Source: an uncultured Prevotella sp. (GTDB taxonomy: Bacteria > Bacteroidota > Bacteroidia > Bacteroidales > Bacteroidaceae). From it: DNA of 64,000 nt. Position numbers and translations under genes: made by a program. The stretch's first letter is position 1; every line of letters begins with the position of its first letter. Where the stretch lies: assembly GCA_937922435.1 (NCBI GenBank), contig CAKZVT010000050.1, positions 1-64,000 on the forward strand, written 5' to 3'. The notes below the pieces were generated by a model, which was not told the origin of the DNA, did no database searches, and saw only the letters and a list, made by a program, of their open reading frames with translations. Shown one piece after another: positions 9,083 to 17,137 of the stretch.

Positions 9083-10438
9083 TTAAATTCCGGCTCTTAA
9101 TTGTTGTTTTTTCAGCCTTTTGTACACGAAATACACGGCAGGTACGAGGAACACGTCGGCAGCCACGAAGGCCAAAGGGTCGCCGTAGCAGACACCGAGA
9201 AAGCCGAACGCGGGCACTACCCAGAGGCTCACGCCGCAACGGGCTATCAGCTCCATAACGCCCGAGAGCACCGACAGGTTTGAGTAGCCGAGACCTTGCA
9301 GGCTGTAACGCAGCACGGTAAGCGTGCCCAAGGCGAAGAAGAAATAGCTCGGAATGAGCATGTATTCGGCAGCAATGGCTATGATGTCGGTCTTTTCCGC
9401 GTCAATGAACAGCAGCATCATCTCGTCGGCGAAGAAGTATATTATCACCGTAGTAACCAGGAAAAACACCAGCGTTATCTTCATCGCAGCCTTTATTCCG
9501 AGCTTCACGCGCTCTATTTTACCCGCCCCGATGTTCTGTCCGCAGTATGTAGCCATGGCTACGCCGATGTTCTCGTACACGCAGGTGAATATGTACTTGG
9601 CCCTCGCCGCGGCGGTAAACGCCGCCACGTACATCGTGCCCAGGGCGTTGTTCGCGCTCTGGAGCATGATTACTCCGATAGCGGTTATGGAGAACTGCAT
9701 GCCCATCGGCACGCCGTTCATAAGCAGCTTGCCCGTCATCTTGTCGTTGTACGCACGCTCGCGGCCCGTCGGGATTAGCATCTCCATGCGCTTCCGTATA
9801 TACGTGAAGCACAGCACCGAGGCAAACGCCTGCGACAGCAGCGTAGCCAGCCCGGCACCCTCTACGCCCAGGCCGAGCCCCAATATGAGCGCGAAGTCGA
9901 GCGCGATGTTCAGCAGCGAGGCGGCTATGAGGAAGTAAAAGGGTTGCTTCGAGTCGCCAAGGGCGCGTATGAAGCCCGACAGCATGTCGTAAGACATCGT
10001 GAACGGTATGGCAAGGAAGTTAATCAACAGGAACACGTAGGCATCATGGAACACGTCCTGCGGCGTGTTGAGCATTTGCAGAATCCTATCGCACAGCACG
10101 GCCGTCACCGCCGTCGCCACAACCGCTATGACCGCCACTATGCGCACGGCATTGGCCACGTAGGCGCGCATCTTCGAATAATTCTTAGCCCCGAACTCCT
10201 GGGCCACGGGTATGGCGAAGCCTGCACAAGCCCCGTTGCAGAAGCCCAGCACGAGGAACATCACCGACGACGACGCCCCCACGGCAGCCAGCGCGTCAAC
10301 GCCGATGAAGCGGCCCACTATGGCTGCGTCGATGAGCAGGTACATCTGCTGCAGTATGTAGCCGCCAACGAGCGGCAGCGAGAACTTAATTATGTCGCGC
10401 GTCGGCGACCCCACGGTCATATCGTTTATGCTTGGCAT
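9083..10438 (-). CDS. MATE family efflux transporter
   Basis: This 451-residue polytopic membrane protein has two six-helix halves related by pseudo-repeat, as in MATE Na+/H+-coupled exporters. The N-terminal half carries GGYILQQMYLLIDAAIVGRFIG and a QEFGAKNY segment like that of the DinF/NorM-type subfamilies. The C-terminus is basic (YKRLKKQQLRAGI). It is transcribed on its own from a promoter just upstream. Substrate is not predictable. A second MATE gene lies at 52.3 kb. Confidence 0.93.
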   Translation of the reverse strand: MPSINDMTVGSPTRDIIKFSLPLVGGYILQQMYLLIDAAIVGRFIGVDALAAVGASSSVMFLVLGFCNGACAGFAIPVAQEFGAKNYSKMRAYVANAVRIVAVIAVVATAVTAVLCDRILQMLNTPQDVFHDAYVFLLINFLAIPFTMSYDMLSGFIRALGDSKQPFYFLIAASLLNIALDFALILGLGLGVEGAGLATLLSQAFASVLCFTYIRKRMEMLIPTGRERAYNDKMTGKLLMNGVPMGMQFSITAIGVIMLQSANNALGTMYVAAFTAAARAKYIFTCVYENIGVAMATYCGQNIGAGKIERVKLGIKAAMKITLVFFLVTTVIIYFFADEMMLLFIDAEKTDIIAIAAEYMLIPSYFFFALGTLTVLRYSLQGLGYSNLSVLSGVMELIARCGVSLWVVPAFGFLGVCYGDPLAFVAADVFLVPAVYFVYKRLKKQQLRAGI

Positions 10439-10467
10439 ATCCTTGTCATACGTTCAAAAAAACCGCG

Positions 10468-10475
10468 CAAAAGTA
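10468..10475 (-). promoter_or_regulatory. -7 box for the MATE gene
   Basis: Read on the minus strand the bases are TACTTTTG, matching TAnnTTTG, 30 bases before the start codon. Confidence 0.6.
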
Positions 10476-10615
10476 CACATTTATCAATAACCGGGGATTA
10501 AAAACAGGAAAAAACATGATAAAATTCCCATTACAGCCGCAACCATAACCGCACGGCTTCATGCCGGCTTGCCGTGCAACAGCCGGCAGCCGCCCGGCCT
10601 GACAGCCGCAGGCTG

Positions 10616-10735
10616 TTTGCAAAAGGTGGCCTTTCACAATGTGAAAGGCCACCTTTTGCATTACAATTGACGGTCTTTTGCAGGCCGAAAGACGGCCTTT
10701 TAGAATGCGGTTTGTAACTTGCTGACAGGCAGGCG
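10616..10735. repeat. AAAGGCCGTC-type modular repeat with flank (locus 3)
   Basis: Contains GCAAAAGGTGGCCTTTCACA, GTGAAAGGCCACCTTTTGCA, TTGACGGTCTTTTGCA and GCCGAAAGACGGCCTTTTAG. It ends with GTAACTTGCTGACAGGCAGG, the reverse complement of the conserved flank, and abuts the stop codon of tsaE. Confidence 0.85.
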
Positions 10736-10736
10736 G

Positions 10737-11150
10737 TTAGAAGCTGACCGTGCGAGAGCCGTCTGCGGCCTCGCTGATAGTCACCTTCACTGCGTCCTCG
10801 GGCAGCAAATCCTCGATAAGTTCGGGCCATTCTATGAAGCAAAGGCCGCCCCCGTAGAAGTATTCCTCATAACCCATGTCGTACACTTCATCGAGTTTCT
10901 TTATGCGGTAGAAGTCGAAGTGGTAGACGGTTTCGCCCGATGTGGCCGACGTGTACTCGTTGACTATGGCGAACGTGGGCGACGTGATAACGTCGTCTAC
11001 GCCCAGTTGCTCGCACACGGCCTTGATGAACGTTGTCTTGCCTGCGCCCATCTTGCCGTAAAAGGCGAACACGCGAGCCTCGCCCATGTTGTCTATAAAC
11101 TGGCGCGCGGCCTCGTTGATGCTGTCAAGATTGCTGATTTTTATTTCCAT
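10737..11150 (-). CDS. tsaE: tRNA threonylcarbamoyladenosine biosynthesis ATPase TsaE
   Basis: TsaE is the small ATPase that works with TsaB and TsaD to place the t6A modification at position 37 of ANN-reading tRNAs. At 137 residues the length is normal. The Walker A loop is GKMGAGKTT (about residues 32-40), and the family motifs SPTFAIVNEY and HFDFYR follow in order. It lies downstream of porX on the same strand but is separated from it by a 230-base gap filled with a facing pair of CACCCACCCC repeats. Confidence 0.93.
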   Translation of the reverse strand: MEIKISNLDSINEAARQFIDNMGEARVFAFYGKMGAGKTTFIKAVCEQLGVDDVITSPTFAIVNEYTSATSGETVYHFDFYRIKKLDEVYDMGYEEYFYGGGLCFIEWPELIEDLLPEDAVKVTISEAADGSRTVSF

Positions 11151-11161
11151 AATGATGCATA

Positions 11162-11375
11162 TTTAACACCCACCCCAGCCCTCCCCAAGGGAGGGAGCTT
11201 GAATACCGACACACAGTAAAGTGGGCTTGTTCCTGTAAAAACGTTTATAACTTTATCTTGTTTGCTGCATACCGTCAGCCGTCTTCACACCCTCTATCTT
11301 GCATATATTGCGACAAGAAGCAAAACACGTCAAGCCCCCTTCCTTAGAGAGGGCATGGTTGGATGCCGGCTTAAT
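11162..11375. repeat. Facing pair of CACCCACCCC/GGGAGGGG repeats
   Basis: CACCCACCCCAGCCCTCCCC followed by AAGGGAGGGAGCTTGAA lies at the left end; a diverged complement (CAAGCCCCCTTCCTTAGAGA) lies near 11330-11350. Each unit can form its own small hairpin and the pair can form a large one. Nothing else is recognised in this gap. Confidence 0.65.
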
Positions 11376-11381
11376 ACGGCA

Positions 11382-13016
11382 TCACCTCTTCCTCGGCCTC
11401 ATCGTGACGAGCGGCACAAGCATTTCCTCCATCGAAATGCCGCCGTGCTGGAAGGTGTCTTTGTAGTAAGACACGTAATAGTTGTAGTTGTTCGGATAGG
11501 CGAAGAAGGCATCGCCCGTGGCGAAAACATACGAAGTGCTTAGGTTCGGGGCTGGCAGCATGGCGCGGTGAGGCTCTTTTATGGCAAACACTTCCTTTGA
11601 ATTGTAGTTCAGATTCTTGCCGAGCTTGTAGCGCAGGTTGGTGTTCGTGTTGCGGTCTCCTATTATTTTGACCGGCTTCGAGGCGCGTATGCTGCCGTGG
11701 TCGGTCGTCAGCATGACGGTATATCCGCCCTGGGCGAGCAGCCGGAAAAGCTCCGACAGCACCGAATGGCGGAACCAGCTGAGCGTTATGCTGCGGTAGG
11801 CGGCCTCGTCACCGGCCAGCTCGCGCACCATCTTCGACTCCGTGCGGGCATGGCTTAGCATATCGATGAAGTTGATTACGAGCACGTTAAGGTCGTTGGC
11901 CGACAGCGAGTTGAACTTCTGGAGAAACTTCTCCGCACCTGCGGAGTCATTGATTTTGTTGTAAGAGAAGGTGTCGTGGCGGCGGAAGCGGTCAAGCTGG
12001 GTCTTGATTAGCGGCCCCTCGTTGAGGTTCTTGCCCTCCTCCTCGTCCTCGTCAACCCACAGTTCGGGGAACATCGAGGCTATTTCCACCGGCATGAGGC
12101 CGCTGAATATGGCGTTGCGGGCGTACTGCGTGGCCGTGGGAAGTATGCTGACGTAGGTCTGTTCGTCAATGTCGAACATGTCGCCGATTTCCCCAGCCAG
12201 CACGCGCCACTGGTCTAAGCGGAAGTTGTCGATGACGATAAGGAACACCTTTTCGCCATTATCCAGCAACGGAAACACCTTGCGCTTGAACAAGTCGACG
12301 CTCATCATCGGGCGTTCTCCACCCTCCTGCTGCCTGTCAGGCCGCCTCACGCCGCCCATGCGGAGACGAGCCGCAGGGCCGGAGGCTGCCGAACGCGACG
12401 CGGCGATATCGTCCATCCAGTCCATGTAGTGCGCCTTTATGTACTTGGCGAAGCCGTTGTCGGCCTCCTCTTTCTGCATTTTAAGCATCTCGGCCATGCT
12501 GCTGTCGGTCGAGCTAAGCTCCAGTTCCCAGTGCACGAGTCGGCGGTACACCTCCATCCAGTCGCCAATGGTCTTGCTGTCGGCTATCTGCATGGCTATG
12601 TCCTGGAAGCTCTGGCGGTATCCGCTCTGCGTAACCTCGGTCACGATTTCCCTGCGGTGTATGTTCTTTTTCAGCGAAAGAAGTATTTGGTTGGGGTTGA
12701 CGGGCTTTATAAGGTAGTCGGCTATCTTGGAGCCTATGGCCTGGTCCATGATGTTTTCCTCCTCGCTCTTTGTCACCATGACCACAGGCGTGGCAGGCGA
12801 AAGCTCCTTGATTTGCTGCAAAGTCTCAAGTCCGCTAAGGCCGGGCATCATCTCGTCGAGCAGGATTAGGTCGAAAGTCTTTTGCCTGCACTGGTCTATG
12901 GCGTCGGTGCCGTTGGTCACGGTCACCACGTCATACCCTTTTTTCTCAAGGAACAGAATGTGGGCGCGGAGCAGTTCCATCTCGTCGTCGGCCCATAAAA
13001 GTAATCCGTTGCTCAT
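11382..13016 (-). CDS. porX: PorX-type response regulator with PglZ-like alkaline-phosphatase domain
   Basis: PorX is the response regulator that, with PorY, controls type IX secretion in Bacteroidetes. The 544 residues start with a receiver domain: acidic pair in WADDE (residues 9-12), phospho-acceptor Asp in LILLDEMMPG (about 54), Thr in VVMVTKS and Lys in DYLIKPVN. A helical linker leads to a PglZ/alkaline-phosphatase domain with FLIVIDNFRLDQW, VINFIDMLSHART and MLTTDHGSI, the metal- and nucleotide-binding motifs of PorX. An extra Arg/Ala/Gly-rich stretch at about residues 204-235 (ASRSAASGPAARLRMGG) interrupts the linker and is not something I expect in PorX. It follows porW on the same strand, 124 bases downstream. 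Confidence 0.9.
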   Translation of the reverse strand: MSNGLLLWADDEMELLRAHILFLEKKGYDVVTVTNGTDAIDQCRQKTFDLILLDEMMPGLSGLETLQQIKELSPATPVVMVTKSEEENIMDQAIGSKIADYLIKPVNPNQILLSLKKNIHRREIVTEVTQSGYRQSFQDIAMQIADSKTIGDWMEVYRRLVHWELELSSTDSSMAEMLKMQKEEADNGFAKYIKAHYMDWMDDIAASRSAASGPAARLRMGGVRRPDRQQEGGERPMMSVDLFKRKVFPLLDNGEKVFLIVIDNFRLDQWRVLAGEIGDMFDIDEQTYVSILPTATQYARNAIFSGLMPVEIASMFPELWVDEDEEEGKNLNEGPLIKTQLDRFRRHDTFSYNKINDSAGAEKFLQKFNSLSANDLNVLVINFIDMLSHARTESKMVRELAGDEAAYRSITLSWFRHSVLSELFRLLAQGGYTVMLTTDHGSIRASKPVKIIGDRNTNTNLRYKLGKNLNYNSKEVFAIKEPHRAMLPAPNLSTSYVFATGDAFFAYPNNYNYYVSYYKDTFQHGGISMEEMLVPLVTMRPRKR

Positions 13017-13025
13017 TTGTTGTAA

Positions 13026-13138
13026 TTTTTTTGGAGTAAGGAGGGAAGGAGTAAAGGAGTAAGGACTTTTTTACCTTTTTACTTTTTTACCGTTTCACCT
13101 TTCCCGTCTCACCTTCTCACTCTCTCACCTTCTCACCT
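13026..13138. repeat. Word-built repeat (GGAGTAA / CACCTTTT words) between porW and porX
   Basis: One half repeats GGAGTAAGGAGGGAAGGAGT and the other repeats TTTTTACC, TTTCACC and TCTCACCTTCTCAC words, ending at the porW stop. A partly complementary, strand-biased purine/pyrimidine tract results. Confidence 0.6.
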
Positions 13139-13140
13139 TT

Positions 13141-16100
13141 TTAAAATCCTTCAAGCTCGTAATACTCGTCTTCAAGGTCGAAACCGTCCTGGCGGTTGTC
13201 CTCTTCGGGAGCGTCATTGCCGCCGTCGTCAGTGCCGCCGAAGCCGTCGTTGAACTCGATTACGAAGCCGTCGTCCTGCGGTTCGTTTTCCTCCACATTG
13301 TCATTTGCCGTCTTTTGGCCTGCGATTGACGGCCTTTCGGCCTGTGTTTTGCCGTCTTTTGCAGGCTCATTTGCCGTCTTTTGCTCGGGCATTGCCTGCG
13401 GAGCGGCTTCCGGTTCGACAGGAACGAGCGTACCGCCTTGTGTTTCAGGCATTTCCGCCGCAGGCTGCTGCGCAGGTTGAACGTCGTCTATGGTGAACGT
13501 GTTGCCCATGCCTTGCGGCTCTTCCTGCGGCGCATTGTCCTCCACGTCGGGTATGGTTATCGTGCCGCCGTCGGTCGGCTGTGCGGCAGGTTCGGGCGTT
13601 TCCTGCGGTTCGTCGGGTATTGTCACGCCGCCACCGCCTGCCTGCGGAGCTTCAGGTTCAGCCGTTTCAGGTATTACGAGAGTGCCTGCATCGGCATCTT
13701 CGGTCGGCTGCGCGTCGACCGGTTCGTCCATTATCAGCGTCGTGCCGGTGTCATGCGGTTGCGCCGCCGGCTCGTCCTCGATGAACAGTCCGCCCTCTAT
13801 TACGCCGCCGTTATACAGTCCGTCGCCGCCGTCTTCACCCAGTTCCGCGCCCGGCTCGTACTCTATGGTGGCCGGTTCGGTGAGCAGGCGCACCGTGCTT
13901 ACCTTCAAAGGCACGAAGTGTTGTTCGTAGAACTTGTCGTAATCATTGTAGCTGTACTGCGTGCCAAGCAGTTCGAGGTTGGCGTCGCTGATGACTATTG
14001 CGCGCGCCTTAGCCGCCAGTCGGGCGATGCCAGCGTTGCCGTAAAGCTGGCGCGCATACTGCAACGCCTCGTCATAGCTCATGAATCCGTTGACTATCAT
14101 ACGTTGCAGGCCGCCCTGCTCGTCGGTCGCGATGTCGAAGTTGCGCACGATGAAGTTTGTGAAATTGAATCTCGCAAGTTCGAAAAGCAGCTTGTTCGCA
14201 TCTACGGAATCAGGCTGATAGACCAAGAGGAACGAGAAGGGTGTGTTGCGTTCGGCCACAAACGTGCGTGCGGCGATGGAGTCGCTGTCGTTGAGTACAA
14301 CAGTGCGACGCTCCCAAATGTCGCTTATGTCGAACTTTCCGCCGTACAACGGCCGTCCGGCCTTTACTCCGTTGATAATCATTCCGGCCATCTCGCCCAC
14401 GTCGCTTTCGGGGTATTTGCTGATAAGTTCCTGCATGTCGGCCAGACATCCGTTGCTGTCGCCGCTGTTGAGCTTGCTCAATCCGCCTATGAAAATGAAC
14501 TTGTCGCGGTTCGCTCCGAGTGGGAAACGCTCGGCCGAAAGCGACGTGTTGGCCGCCACTTCGTCAAACCTGTCGGCCTTGAAGGCGTTGTACGTGGCTG
14601 CATACAGCGAGTCCTCGATGTGTACTCCGAAGCGTGCGTTGGCCTCATAGTTGGGGTCTGCCAGCAGCACCGTCCATTCACTTTCGGGGAAATCGCGCTT
14701 AAGCAGGTTGATGTAAGTGTCGGCCAGGCTCTTCTCCTTTCGCCGCGAGTACAACAGGAAGAGGTGGTAGTAAGCCTCGTCCATGTTCTCGTAGTCCTTG
14801 TAATTGTCCGTAAGGCGGCGCAATTGCTTCTCGCTCAATGCGAGATTGTCGAGCTTGTCCTTGAAAATCACACCTGCATGGAACAGTCCGTCCTCGATTA
14901 TTTTGTTGCTTTCAGCCACCTGTTCGGGTGTGAAAGGTATCTGTTTCAGGTAATATTCGCGCTTGTGCGGGTCGTTGTGGGCGCTGTCCATTGCGTTTTC
15001 GATGGAGTCTTGCATCGCCTCGACGGCCGCTATGGAGTCGCGTTGCTCGTCGGTCAGCTCCTCGAAGGGCGTCGTCTGCGCCACGACGGTCTTGTTTACG
15101 CGCTGCCAGTCGTCAACGTTCTCACGCCGTCCCCACAGCTTCTGGAACGTAGCCTTGCCCTGGCTTACGGCCGTAGGGTTGTAAAAGTACCACGTACCTT
15201 TGCTGTCCGTCATGCCGCTCTGCGTCTGGTTCTGCGCCGTGTTGTTGCCCAAGCCGCCCTGTTCGGCCAAGTATTGCTGCGCCTCGGCCTCCGCCTGGGC
15301 GTCGCGTTCTTCTTTCTCTTTCTTCTTCAAAGCCTCGATTACACGGTCGATGGCCTCGTTGCGCTCCGCCTCGGGCATCTTGGCGAGGGCTTGAAGCGAG
15401 TCTTGCAGATGCACGGCATCGGTGTACGGCACCAGCTCGTCAAGCACTTTGGAACGGTCGGACAGCTGTTCGTAGTCGTCGCGCTCCTTTTCCAGCAGTC
15501 CGATGGCTTCACCGTAACAACGCCGTGCGTTGCTGTAATCCTCGCGTTCCCAGTACAGGTCGCCGAGCTTAAGCAGCAAAACGCCCTTCTCTATGCCGTT
15601 GCGCGTAGACTTGATGTTGCCCTGTTCGTATGCGGAAATGGCGTTCAGGGTGTCTTTTTGGTTAAGGTATATGTTGCCGATGGCGTAATATACCTGGTCA
15701 AGATACTCCTTGTTGTTGTCCGACCGGGCCATGCGCTTGAGCTTCTTAATCATCTTTCCCGACTTGCGTCCTGCCATAACCTCGGTCATTGCGATGCGTG
15801 CGTTGAAGGCAAGTTCGTATGGCGGACTTAGCCTCAACACTCTTTTGAACGCCTTGTAGGCTTTTTCCTCATGGCCGAGGGCGGCCTCGAGCTGCCCCAT
15901 CAGGTACCACTCGCGCGCCCGCTGCTTGCGGCGCATCTCGTGCTTGATTACCTTGCGCAGGTAAGGTATGGCCTCGGCATACTGCCCTGTGTGGATGTAA
16001 TAGTCGGCATAGGTGTAGTCCCACTCCTTGCGCGCACGCCAATGGATTGAGTCGCGGCGCATCTTTGTCATAACGTCCTCGGCGTCATAGAGCCAATCCT

Positions 16101-16659
16101 GCTCTATGTAACACTTCGCCAACCAAGCCCTCGCACGCCCGTAGATGGCCGGCTGCGTGGCGTAAAGGCGGCTCATGTAGGCAAATGTCGACGCGGCTTC
16201 GTCAAACGCGCCCTTCATGAACTGGGCGCGGCCCATCAGCAGCCACGCCTTCCACAGGAAAGGGTTGTACTCCTTGCGGTTAAGCCACTCTATGTCCTTC
16301 TCCGTCTTCTTCCTGCTTTTCGTCCATTTGGGCCGCCGCTTGATGCTGTGCAGCTTGATGGCCTTCTGGCATTTCTCGATGGCACGGTCGAAGTTGCCCT
16401 CGCCGAGACTGCGGCTGGCTTCGTTGCCGACGGTGTACAAGGGGATTATTTCAGTGAAATTGTCCTTGTGGCCATTCTCTTTTTCAAGCGAACCGTCGAT
16501 GTATGCCACCGTACCATTATAATAAGTGTTGTACCGCGCGGTAAAAGAATGCCACCAACGGCTCTGCGGAGTGTTCTTCTGCGTAGAACACCCGGCGGCG
16601 AGAAGGAGCACAAGCAGTGCAAGGATGGGGATTATATGTCTTGTCTTTATTACCTGCAT
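13141..16659 (-). CDS. porW: PorW/SprE-type TPR lipoprotein of the type IX secretion system
   Basis: PorW (SprE) is an outer-membrane-associated TPR lipoprotein needed for type IX secretion and gliding. The 1172 residues begin with a lipoprotein signal (LLVLLLAAGCSTQ). The first residues after it, RWWHSFTARYNTYYNGTVAY, are typical of this family. TPR-like helical pairs cover about residues 60-430, followed by a Lys/Glu-rich coiled coil (~445-475) and a second globular half. The last ~190 residues are Pro/Glu/Thr-rich low complexity with repeated TITIPD/GTLVIP-like units. Within that tail, residues ~1092-1119 are encoded by an AAAGGCCGTC-type repeat copy, giving QKTAN twice. It is followed by porX. 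Confidence 0.88.
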   Translation of the reverse strand: MQVIKTRHIIPILALLVLLLAAGCSTQKNTPQSRWWHSFTARYNTYYNGTVAYIDGSLEKENGHKDNFTEIIPLYTVGNEASRSLGEGNFDRAIEKCQKAIKLHSIKRRPKWTKSRKKTEKDIEWLNRKEYNPFLWKAWLLMGRAQFMKGAFDEAASTFAYMSRLYATQPAIYGRARAWLAKCYIEQDWLYDAEDVMTKMRRDSIHWRARKEWDYTYADYYIHTGQYAEAIPYLRKVIKHEMRRKQRAREWYLMGQLEAALGHEEKAYKAFKRVLRLSPPYELAFNARIAMTEVMAGRKSGKMIKKLKRMARSDNNKEYLDQVYYAIGNIYLNQKDTLNAISAYEQGNIKSTRNGIEKGVLLLKLGDLYWEREDYSNARRCYGEAIGLLEKERDDYEQLSDRSKVLDELVPYTDAVHLQDSLQALAKMPEAERNEAIDRVIEALKKKEKEERDAQAEAEAQQYLAEQGGLGNNTAQNQTQSGMTDSKGTWYFYNPTAVSQGKATFQKLWGRRENVDDWQRVNKTVVAQTTPFEELTDEQRDSIAAVEAMQDSIENAMDSAHNDPHKREYYLKQIPFTPEQVAESNKIIEDGLFHAGVIFKDKLDNLALSEKQLRRLTDNYKDYENMDEAYYHLFLLYSRRKEKSLADTYINLLKRDFPESEWTVLLADPNYEANARFGVHIEDSLYAATYNAFKADRFDEVAANTSLSAERFPLGANRDKFIFIGGLSKLNSGDSNGCLADMQELISKYPESDVGEMAGMIINGVKAGRPLYGGKFDISDIWERRTVVLNDSDSIAARTFVAERNTPFSFLLVYQPDSVDANKLLFELARFNFTNFIVRNFDIATDEQGGLQRMIVNGFMSYDEALQYARQLYGNAGIARLAAKARAIVISDANLELLGTQYSYNDYDKFYEQHFVPLKVSTVRLLTEPATIEYEPGAELGEDGGDGLYNGGVIEGGLFIEDEPAAQPHDTGTTLIMDEPVDAQPTEDADAGTLVIPETAEPEAPQAGGGGVTIPDEPQETPEPAAQPTDGGTITIPDVEDNAPQEEPQGMGNTFTIDDVQPAQQPAAEMPETQGGTLVPVEPEAAPQAMPEQKTANEPAKDGKTQAERPSIAGQKTANDNVEENEPQDDGFVIEFNDGFGGTDDGGNDAPEEDNRQDGFDLEDEYYELEGF
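13302..13384. repeat. AAAGGCCGTC-type modular repeat inside the porW coding region (locus 4)
   Basis: TTTGCCGTCTTTTGGCC, TGCGATTGACGGCCTTTCGG, TTTTGCCGTCTTTTGCAGG and TTTGCCGTCTTTTGC are the same modules as in the intergenic copies. Here the reading frame stays open on the minus strand across the element. Confidence 0.8.
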
Positions 16660-16737
16660 TTTGTCTGAACGGCGGCCTCGGCGGCACTATAATATAACTC
16701 CCGGGAGGCCGTTTTATTGCGTTGCGGAGCGCCAATG

Positions 16738-17136
16738 TCAGCCTTCGGCCAGCATGTAAGCCTCGTCCTTGAGCTGGTCGGGCAGGCTGACGCAGCGCAG
16801 GCGGAGGCTTTGCAGCCAGTCTTTGACCTCTTCCGGGCGCATGGTGTACATCACTTCGGCGAACTCGGCGGCTTCTTCGTCGGTGTAACCGTCGGACTGG
16901 CGACCACGGAAACGGTCGAGCTCCTCGTCGTCAAAATACTCTATGTCGGCCACGGCGGCCTCCATAGCGCACTCCTGCAAGCACTTACCTGCGCCTGCGG
17001 AGCATGAAGCGCAGTCCTGCTTCACGGCAGTTTCTTCCTTAGCAGGAGCTTCGCCGCCACGACCGAAAAGCCGTTTCAGCACGACGGCGATTACCGCCAG
17101 CGCAGCAAGATACAGCAACCAAGCCCACGCGCCCAT
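16738..17136 (-). CDS. Small single-pass membrane protein with a four-Cys motif, unknown function
   Basis: The 132-residue protein has one N-terminal membrane helix (WAWLLYLAALAVIAVVL) followed by a short basic stop (KRLFGRG), so the rest probably faces the cytoplasm. Residues ~40-60 contain CASC then CLQEC, four Cys spaced C-x2-C-x6-C-x3-C, which could bind a metal or an iron-sulfur centre. The remainder is acidic and helical. It starts one base after the aroA stop codon, so it is almost certainly co-transcribed and possibly translationally coupled. I do not recognise a named family. Confidence 0.75.
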   Translation of the reverse strand: MGAWAWLLYLAALAVIAVVLKRLFGRGGEAPAKEETAVKQDCASCSAGAGKCLQECAMEAAVADIEYFDDEELDRFRGRQSDGYTDEEAAEFAEVMYTMRPEEVKDWLQSLRLRCVSLPDQLKDEAYMLAEG

Positions 17137-17137
17137 G

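Noticed and set aside
13381..15831. An 816-residue open frame antisense to porW
   Set aside because: It is the shadow of a GC-rich coding region: no signal, domain or promoter, and the opposite strand encodes a clear PorW.
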